A stretch of DNA of 20,426 nucleotides, from contig CAJUFV010000087.1 in the NCBI GenBank assembly GCA_910585795.1, positions 1 through 20,426 of the forward strand. Reading direction: 5' to 3'. A program made the position numbers and the translations under genes. The notes under the pieces are model-generated. The model was not told the DNA's origin. It saw only the letters and a list, made by a program, of their open reading frames with translations, and made no database searches. The stretch comes from an uncultured Clostridia bacterium (GTDB lineage: Bacteria; Bacillota; Clostridia; UBA1381). This document shows, one piece after another, positions 14,711 through 20,426 of this stretch (positions are counted from its first letter, which is position 1; each line of letters begins with the position of its first letter).

Positions 14711-16824
14711 TGATTAAAGGAAGATTTACACTTCCGGGTGAAACCGGAATGGAGGAGGAAATAAAAAAGCTTGTTGATTTGTGGGGTGTGGACGCTATAC
14801 GTGACAGCGACGGAACACAGCTTTCTCAGGAGCTTATAGATATGGGACTGACAGTGTATTCCACATTATGTCTTGTAAGAGCCGACAATGAGTGGGTAAA
14901 GCGGAATCCTGACTGTACTCAGCAGATAGTTCTTATGACGGAGGAGTATACCGCAAAGGACAGTGAGCTGTCAATAGATATTATGGCGACATTTTTTGCG
15001 GACCAGTTCAAGCCTAATACGGACGCGCGGGATTACTGGCAGGTTATAGACCGCACAACAGGAAGTGAGACAAGGGACTGGGAATATGACGGAAAAAATG
15101 TGATTATACGCAATGCGGAAAAATACCATAGCTATACTGTTTCGTTTTTCGCGTATCAGATATGGGAGCCTGTTTCAATGTATAATCATATCACAAATAA
15201 CTGGACAACAGAGCATGAGCTTACTGTTGACCCAAGACAGCCGAAGGCTCGCGCGCATATACTTGACAGGCTTGAAAAATGGCTTACGGCGCATCCAAAA
15301 ACAGATGTTGTGCGTTTTACTACATTCTTTTACTGCTTTGATTTGATATACAATCAGTACGGCAAAGAAAAGATGGTAAATTGGTTTGGGTATGCAAGCT
15401 GCGCCTCACCATATGCATTTAAAGAATTTGAAAAGGAATACGGTTACGCTCTGAGTGCGGAGGATATAGCGGATAATAACAGATATAATACGCCGTTTAA
15501 AAATCCGTCAAAGAAATATCTGGACTGGATAGATTTCAATTCAAGGTTTGTCAGTCAGTTGGCTAAAGAATGTGTTGACCTTGTACATAAGCATAATAAA
15601 AAAGCGATAATGTTCCTTGGCGACCACTGGGCCGGAACAGAGCCGTACGGTAAATATTTCCCGAATATCGGTCTTGACGCTGTAGTCGGAGCGGCAGGCG
15701 ACGGCGTTACAACAAGAATGATAACAGATATACCTGTAAAGGAGACAGAGGCGAGATTTTATCCTTACTTTTTCCCTGATATATTCCATGAGGGCGGCGA
15801 CCCTGTAGGCGAATCAATGCCTATATGGATAAAGTGCCGCCGCGCTATGATGAGAAAGCCTGCGGCAAGAATGGGTTACGGCGGATATTTGAGTCTGGCG
15901 TTGAAATTTCCGGATTTCGTGGAGCACGTAACGGAGATTGCAAATCAGTTCAAGGCAATTCATCAAAACGGCGCTAATCCATATAAGGCCGGTTTTAAAG
16001 TGGCGATGCTCAATTCGTGGGGAAAAATAAAATCGTGGCAGACACATCAGGTGGCACATTCGCTGTGGAATCAGAGATGCTATTCATATCTTGGTGTTAT
16101 GGAAGCAATGGCCGGTTTTCCGTTTGATATTGAATTTATAGATTTTGAAGATGTGAAGAATGGCAGATTGGATGAGTTTGGAGTTGTAATCAATATGGGT
16201 GACGCCGGAACCGCGTGGAGCGGCGGCGAAAATTGGAAAGACAGCGCGGTTGTCGCAAAAATCCGTGAATGGGTTGATAACGGCGGCGGTTTCATAGGTG
16301 TGGGCGAGCCTACAGCCTGTGACAGAAACGGCCGATTCTTTGCTCTTTCCGATGTGCTGGGGGTTGAAAAGGAAATAGGTTTTACGGCAAGCACAAATAA
16401 GCCTGTTATAACTGCCGATAGAAATCATTTTATAACTGAGGATGCGGCCGGAATAATTGATTACGGAGAAGGTATGAATATGATATATCCGATTGGAAAT
16501 ACAAAGGTGCTTGATATAAATAACGGCAGTTCAAACCTTACGGCGAATACATATGGAAAAGGAAGAAGCGTTTATCTTGCGGGACTTCCGTATTCCAATG
16601 AAAATGCAAGACTTCTGCTCAGAGCTATTTACTGGTCTGCCGGACGCGAGGACGAAATGAAAAAATATTATTCCTCAAATCCTGATACAGAATGTCACGC
16701 ATTTCCGGAAGCAGGAAAAATATGTGTTGTTAATAATACAGACAAAGAGCAGGACACAACTGTATACGCTGACGGAAAAACAATGGATATAAAACTGTCT
16801 CCTATGGACAGTATGTGGATTTAA
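14710..16824 (+). CDS. GH112 beta-galactoside phosphorylase (lacto-N-biose/galacto-N-biose phosphorylase type)
   Basis: The 704-residue cytoplasmic protein resembles Bifidobacterium longum lacto-N-biose phosphorylase (as recalled) along its whole length: GRFTLPGE at the start, LWGVDAIRDSDGTQL, WEPVSMYNHITNNW, TDVVRFTTFFY, MFLGDHWAGTEPY, RMGYGGYLSLALKFP, and a glutaminase-like domain with NSWGK and GGGFIGVGEP. D305 in MFLGD matches the proposed general acid (Bl D313). The family splits Gal-beta-1,3-GlcNAc, Gal-beta-1,3-GalNAc or, in some clostridia, Gal-beta-1,4-rhamnose with phosphate into galactose-1-phosphate and the free sugar. P154 corresponds to the B. longum residue P161, linked to LNB/GNB preference, but A328 replaces S336, so specificity is open. 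ATG 14710 overlaps the fucosidase TGA by one base and has AAAGGAG (14693-14699) ten bases before it; GTG 14707 at seven bases is a real alternative. Translational coupling with the fucosidase is likely. Last gene before the terminator at 16886. Confidence 0.93.
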   Translation: MIKGRFTLPGETGMEEEIKKLVDLWGVDAIRDSDGTQLSQELIDMGLTVYSTLCLVRADNEWVKRNPDCTQQIVLMTEEYTAKDSELSIDIMATFFADQFKPNTDARDYWQVIDRTTGSETRDWEYDGKNVIIRNAEKYHSYTVSFFAYQIWEPVSMYNHITNNWTTEHELTVDPRQPKARAHILDRLEKWLTAHPKTDVVRFTTFFYCFDLIYNQYGKEKMVNWFGYASCASPYAFKEFEKEYGYALSAEDIADNNRYNTPFKNPSKKYLDWIDFNSRFVSQLAKECVDLVHKHNKKAIMFLGDHWAGTEPYGKYFPNIGLDAVVGAAGDGVTTRMITDIPVKETEARFYPYFFPDIFHEGGDPVGESMPIWIKCRRAMMRKPAARMGYGGYLSLALKFPDFVEHVTEIANQFKAIHQNGANPYKAGFKVAMLNSWGKIKSWQTHQVAHSLWNQRCYSYLGVMEAMAGFPFDIEFIDFEDVKNGRLDEFGVVINMGDAGTAWSGGENWKDSAVVAKIREWVDNGGGFIGVGEPTACDRNGRFFALSDVLGVEKEIGFTASTNKPVITADRNHFITEDAAGIIDYGEGMNMIYPIGNTKVLDINNGSSNLTANTYGKGRSVYLAGLPYSNENARLLLRAIYWSAGREDEMKKYYSSNPDTECHAFPEAGKICVVNNTDKEQDTTVYADGKTMDIKLSPMDSMWI

Positions 16825-16826
16825 AC

Positions 16827-16855
16827 TTGACCTTATGGATATTATATAGTATTAT
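16827..16855 (+). promoter_or_regulatory. Promoter-like element directly after the GH112 stop codon
   Basis: TTGACC (16827-16832), a 17-base spacer and TATTAT (16850-16855), with further TATAAT-like hexamers at 16853 and 16861. It begins two bases after the stop. A start near 16862 would give an RNA that meets the terminator at 16886-16915 almost at once. It could drive the regulator genes through an attenuated leader, or be a fortuitous AT-rich match. No better promoter is visible between 16916 and 16990. Confidence 0.35.
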
Positions 16856-16869
16856 AATTATATAATATC
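16838..16869. repeat. Perfect 11-bp AT-rich dyad overlapping the promoter-like element
   Basis: GATATTATATA (16838-16848) and TATATAATATC (16859-16869) are exact inverted repeats around a 10-base centre. The stem is almost all A/T, so it is weak as an RNA hairpin; a protein-binding dyad over the -10 hexamers is as plausible. Chance is possible at this composition. Confidence 0.35.
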
Positions 16870-16885
16870 GAGCGCGTTCAATATG

Positions 16886-16915
16886 AAAACGGCTCATATA
16901 TTATGAGTCGTTTTT
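16886..16915 (+). terminator. Rho-independent terminator after the lyase-phosphorylase operon
   Basis: AAAACGGCTCATA (16886-16898) pairs with 16902-16914 over 13 bp with one G-U pair and a 3-base loop, running straight into TTTTT. It lies about 60 bases after the GH112 stop and separates the enzyme genes from the regulator genes. Confidence 0.85.
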
Positions 16916-17004
16916 AGCGTGTGTTTATATTGTCGGAAAATTTAGATTAATGCCGATGAGCTCTTGTTTGAGACGTGGGTATAGTCGGAGACGGAGGGGT
17001 TTTA

Positions 17005-18600
17005 ATGTATAAGCTTATGATAGTTGACGATGAACAAAGCATAAGACGCGGTATGGCGAACGGAATACCGTGGAATGAGTGGGGATTTGAAGTTACAGCT
17101 CAGGCCTCTAACGGGGCAGAGGCTCTGGAAATAATAAAACAAAGTAAACCGGATGTTGTTCTGTCTGATATACGTATGCCTGAAATGGACGGCGTTGAGC
17201 TTATGAAAAGACTTAACAGAGATTATCCGGAAATAAAAATAATAATACTTAGCGGCTACAGCGATTTTGAATATCTCAATACGGCAATAAAAAATAATAT
17301 TGCGGAATATTTATTAAAGCCTACTGATATTGATGAATTTGAGGAAACCTTTAAACGTCTTAAAACAAAAATGGATGATGAACAGGCACACAGAGATGAG
17401 TTTGAACGCGGAAAGATATACGCGCTTGACAGTATTTTAAATATGCTGCTTCTGGGTTATATGGACGAGGAAATTATGGAACCCGACAGAAGACTTATAG
17501 AGGATTTTGGTGTAAGAACAGATAATTGTGTTATAGCAATACTCTGTATTGAATGGAAGGAATATACACGTGATGAAAGTATGATGCATAAAAAACGTAC
17601 GCATATTGCTGAATGCTGTAATTCCTATGCCGGACAGCTTGAAAACAGCTGTTATTTTTTCATGGCGCAGTCAAAAAATATTGCGGCTGTAATGTCAGGT
17701 AAAAACGGAGTTTTAATGAATGACGCCATAGTAAAGGATTTTAAATATATAGCGGACAGGGTGAGCGAGGAAACCGGTGAAAAAATATATATAGGAGTCA
17801 GCAGGCTGTGCGTAAACAGACTGATGGTACCGCAAAGCTATGAGCAGGCTTTATGCGTCGCGTATCAGAAGAAATTCGGAGAGGGCCGCGAGGTTATTAT
17901 ATACCGTGAAATTAAGGGCAGCAGTGATGAAATTCAATCCGTAAGCTTTGATTATAAGGCAATAGATGAAAATATCATAAAAAATAACAGAGAAATGCTT
18001 TATAAAGAGATAGACAGAGTGTTTTCATGTCTTGAGAAAAATCAGCTGAATTATTACCAGTATATTGAGCAGATATGTCTGGAGCTTGTGTTTTATCTTT
18101 CCCGCTGGTCGTTAAGGTATAATATAAATTTTGAGCAGATAATGGATTTGGCGGGAGTGCACTATAATGATATAAGAAAAACTGTAAGTATAGAGCGGAG
18201 AAAGAAGCTTATAATTACTGTTGTTGATGGTTTATGCGACTGTGTGGAGCAGTTTATGCAGCATTCAGGTAAAAATAATAATCTGGCAAGGGTTATCAAG
18301 GAATGTGTTGACAAGGAATATATGGAGAATTTTATGTCTCTTGATTATGTTGCGGGTAAGGTAAAGAAGAGCGCGACATACGTGTCAAAGCTGTTTAAGG
18401 ATGAATTCGGCTGTAATTTCAGTGAATATATAACAAAAAAACGTCTTGAAACAAGCAAGGAGCTGCTTTCGGACCAGTCAAACAAAATATATGAAATAGC
18501 GCAGATGTCTGGTTACGCGGATGTGTCAAATTTTATAAAGGTATTTAAAAAGATGTATGGAATAAGTCCTGGTGATTACAGAAACTTTATACAACGATAA
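17005..18600 (+). CDS. YesN-like response regulator with AraC-type DNA-binding domain
   Basis: The 531-residue protein starts with a receiver domain (about 3-120): acidic pair D8/D9, phosphoacceptor D55 in VVLSDIRMPEMDG, S83 in ILSGYSDFEY and K105 in YLLKPTD. A middle region of about 300 residues has no motif I can name. The last 100 residues form an AraC-family double helix-turn-helix: MSLDYVAGKVKKSATYVSKLF and, for the second helix pair, IYEIAQMSGYADVSNFIKVFK, ending with GISPGDYRNF. It probably activates carbohydrate genes when phosphorylated by the kinase encoded next. ATG 17005 was chosen because GGAGGGG (16993-16999) is five bases upstream and the receiver domain then begins at residue 3; an in-frame start at 16975 adds ten unconserved residues. 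Likely targets are the divergent promoters at 5902-6300. Members of this class often neighbour sugar ABC transporters. Confidence 0.95.
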   Translation: MYKLMIVDDEQSIRRGMANGIPWNEWGFEVTAQASNGAEALEIIKQSKPDVVLSDIRMPEMDGVELMKRLNRDYPEIKIIILSGYSDFEYLNTAIKNNIAEYLLKPTDIDEFEETFKRLKTKMDDEQAHRDEFERGKIYALDSILNMLLLGYMDEEIMEPDRRLIEDFGVRTDNCVIAILCIEWKEYTRDESMMHKKRTHIAECCNSYAGQLENSCYFFMAQSKNIAAVMSGKNGVLMNDAIVKDFKYIADRVSEETGEKIYIGVSRLCVNRLMVPQSYEQALCVAYQKKFGEGREVIIYREIKGSSDEIQSVSFDYKAIDENIIKNNREMLYKEIDRVFSCLEKNQLNYYQYIEQICLELVFYLSRWSLRYNINFEQIMDLAGVHYNDIRKTVSIERRKKLIITVVDGLCDCVEQFMQHSGKNNNLARVIKECVDKEYMENFMSLDYVAGKVKKSATYVSKLFKDEFGCNFSEYITKKRLETSKELLSDQSNKIYEIAQMSGYADVSNFIKVFKKMYGISPGDYRNFIQR

Positions 18601-18614
18601 AACAGGAGGTATTA

Positions 18615-20426
18615 ATGGAAAACCTGAAAAGAAAATATATACCGTTCCATATAAAAATAACGGTATTCATACTGCTGTTTTTTGTAATAATGCTTACGCT
18701 GATAAGTATAGCTTTTTATCATACAACAGGAAAAATGCGAAGTGAGGCTGTTTACAGACTGGAATATACAACGCGCGAGGCGGGAAAAAATATAGATGAT
18801 ATTATTCTTAATATTTACAGTGTTTCAGATACTTTTGCTTTAGACGACAGACTTTTGGAATATACAAGCGGTGATTATGAGGGAAAGCCTGTAAAAAAAA
18901 GAAGTGATATTGTCAGAGTTGTAAATTCGCTTTTTGCTTCGTATGATTTTCTGCGCCGCAATGAAAAAATGGCGGCTTTTTATACACGAGGCGGTGAGCT
19001 GTTTAATTTTCTTGATCCTAACGCGGATGAGGAGCTTTGCAAGGAAAAGCTTAACGAGCTTGACGTCAATGACAGTAAAAAACTGGCGAAGTTTTCGTGG
19101 TATAATGTTCAGGATAATTTTCTGAAATCAGATAAAACCGGCAATATAAGAAAGGATATGGCTGTTATAGGAAGCAGACGTGTTTTTTCAAGAGCGTATA
19201 ATACATATACGGGAGTGCATATTTTCGCTATTAATGAGGAAACGATATATAATCAGTATAAGGATATGGCTGAGCAGTATAAGGCTGATATATATATTGT
19301 GGATGAGACAGGCAGACTGTTGTCCTCCAGCAGTGAGGACGCGCTTAAAGCAGGAAGAATAAGCGATGAGCTTATTGATAAGGTTATAAAACAGAAATAT
19401 GATAAAATACTGTTAAATAACGGACGTACGCTCGTAACTGCCGGAAGGTCTGAGATTAATGGATGGATTACTATTGTATGTACTTCAATGAGAAATGTTA
19501 CAGCAGTAGTAGACAGTCTCCAAAAATGGATAATATGGATAATTATTTTTTGCGCCGTATGTGCTATAGTTGCGGTTATACTGTTTTACAGACGTTTTAT
19601 AGCGCCGGTATCGCTTATGAACAGTTCAATGCAGAAAGCGTATAACGGTGATTTGAATGCGTATATTCATATGGATAAAAATAATGAGCTGTCAGAGATG
19701 ATTGATTATTATAATTATATGCTTGAAAGTATTAATAAAAATATGGAACAGCGTATCAATATGGAGCAGTATAAGAGGCGTCTTGAAATGGAGGTGCTGA
19801 TGAATCAGATAAATCCGCATTTTTTGTATAATACGCTGGAAACTATAGTGTGGAAATCCTCCGAGGCAGGGATACCTGACGTTGGCAGAATTGCCGCGGC
19901 TTTGGGAAGGATGTACAGACTGTCTGTGAGCGGAGGTAACTTGTTTGTAAGTCTTAAAAATGAGTTAGAGCATGTTATGGCGTATATTAAAATTCAGGAA
20001 AATCGTTATGACGGACGTTTTGAATTTGATACCGCAATGGCAGACAGGGCGGAAATAAGCCGATATTATACACTGAAGATAATATTGCAGCCTATTGTGG
20101 AAAATGCTCTTAACCATGGAATGAACGGTATAGACCGAATACTGAAAATAAGAATATGTGTTAATATATATGATAATTTTATAAAAATACGTGTTATAGA
20201 TAACGGTATAGGAATGAGCAAAGAAAAGCTCAGAGCGATTAGAAATAAAATAAAGAATGGTTCTGCGGGTGAGGTGGAGCCTAACGTAAAAAGTACTGGA
20301 ATAGGTATGCATAATATTTATGACAGGCTCAGGATTTATTTCGGGATAGAAAACGGACTTAAAATATATAGTAAATATAATGTAGGTACTATTGTTGAAA
20401 TTAAAATACCAAAAATAACAAAAGAT
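18615..20426 (+). CDS. YesM-like sensor histidine kinase, 3' end at window edge
   Basis: An open frame of 604 codons runs to the last base of the window without a stop. Order: membrane segment 1 (about 13-35), extracytoplasmic sensor region (36-300, Cache-like by position), membrane segment 2 (303-325), HAMP linker (326-380), and a His_kinase domain with phosphoacceptor H402 in NQINPHFLYNTLE, N-box LQPIVENALNHGM (491-503), G1 box DNGIGM (529-534) and G2 box STGIGMHNIYDRL (560-572). The closing GTIVEIKIP segment is where such kinases normally end, so few residues should be missing. ATG 18615 has a near-perfect CAGGAGGT (18603-18610), and only 14 bases separate it from the regulator stop, so the pair is co-transcribed. 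It probably senses a glycan fragment or a solute-binding protein outside the cell and phosphorylates D55 of the regulator. Confidence 0.95.
   Translation, partial: MENLKRKYIPFHIKITVFILLFFVIMLTLISIAFYHTTGKMRSEAVYRLEYTTREAGKNIDDIILNIYSVSDTFALDDRLLEYTSGDYEGKPVKKRSDIVRVVNSLFASYDFLRRNEKMAAFYTRGGELFNFLDPNADEELCKEKLNELDVNDSKKLAKFSWYNVQDNFLKSDKTGNIRKDMAVIGSRRVFSRAYNTYTGVHIFAINEETIYNQYKDMAEQYKADIYIVDETGRLLSSSSEDALKAGRISDELIDKVIKQKYDKILLNNGRTLVTAGRSEINGWITIVCTSMRNVTAVVDSLQKWIIWIIIFCAVCAIVAVILFYRRFIAPVSLMNSSMQKAYNGDLNAYIHMDKNNELSEMIDYYNYMLESINKNMEQRINMEQYKRRLEMEVLMNQINPHFLYNTLETIVWKSSEAGIPDVGRIAAALGRMYRLSVSGGNLFVSLKNELEHVMAYIKIQENRYDGRFEFDTAMADRAEISRYYTLKIILQPIVENALNHGMNGIDRILKIRICVNIYDNFIKIRVIDNGIGMSKEKLRAIRNKIKNGSAGEVEPNVKSTGIGMHNIYDRLRIYFGIENGLKIYSKYNVGTIVEIKIPKITKD

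Noticed and set aside
16883..16898. TGAAAACGGCTCA, resembling a catabolite-repression (cre) site
   Set aside because: The right half fails the cre consensus at several positions at normal spacing, and the bases are fully explained as the left arm of the terminator.
1..20426. tRNA, rRNA, insertion sequences, integrases or attachment sites
   Set aside because: None was seen on either strand; no transposase-like product or terminal inverted repeat pair is apparent, so there is no direct sign of a mobile element.

Overview
The window is AT-rich, uses the standard genetic code, has strong GGAGG-type ribosome binding sites, and carries Thr/Pro linkers of the 'TPEPTEAPTPT' kind, LamG and Big_2 modules, a YesN/YesM-type two-component pair and a GH112 phosphorylase. 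Together these suggest a Gram-positive, low-GC Clostridia-type bacterium (Lachnospiraceae/Oscillospiraceae-like), probably gut- or host-associated. This is inference from gene content; no marker gene is present. The window reads as one carbohydrate-utilisation locus.

Layout: (1) 1-120 holds a strong leftward terminator and one copy of a regulatory-looking motif. (2) 121-5901, minus strand: a secreted 1926-residue protein with two metallophosphoesterase domains in a near-mirror-image domain order. (3) 5902-6300: a 399-base divergent control region with five copies of a 15-bp motif (consensus AATAGGTTAAATTTG) and a perfect 14-bp hairpin. (4) 6301-16824, plus strand: a tight four-gene run (gaps of 23 and 23 bases, then a 1-base overlap) encoding a secreted polysaccharide lyase of family PL8, a secreted 1561-residue LamG/Big_2/EF-hand protein with an alkaline-phosphatase-superfamily phosphodiesterase domain, a cytoplasmic GH29 alpha-L-fucosidase-type enzyme and a cytoplasmic GH112 beta-galactoside phosphorylase. 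(5) 16825-17004: an AT-rich dyad over a promoter-like element, then an intrinsic terminator. (6) 17005-20426: a YesN-like response regulator and a YesM-like sensor kinase that runs to the last base of the window.

Inferred job: three exported enzymes (a lyase plus two unrelated phosphoesterase folds) trim a complex acidic, possibly phosphate-bearing glycan outside the cell. Short fucosylated galactosides are imported; the cytoplasmic fucosidase removes fucose and the phosphorylase converts the beta-galactoside to galactose-1-phosphate plus the reducing-end sugar. The YesNM pair probably senses the glycan or a breakdown product and activates both divergent units, the motif array being the candidate binding site. 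No transporter, sulfatase or unsaturated-uronyl hydrolase lies in the window. The least expected features are the pairing of a PL8 lyase with two phosphoesterase families, the mirror-image double metallophosphoesterase, and the repeated operator-like motif, of which a copy at 25-39 hints that a leftward gene outside the window shares the regulon.
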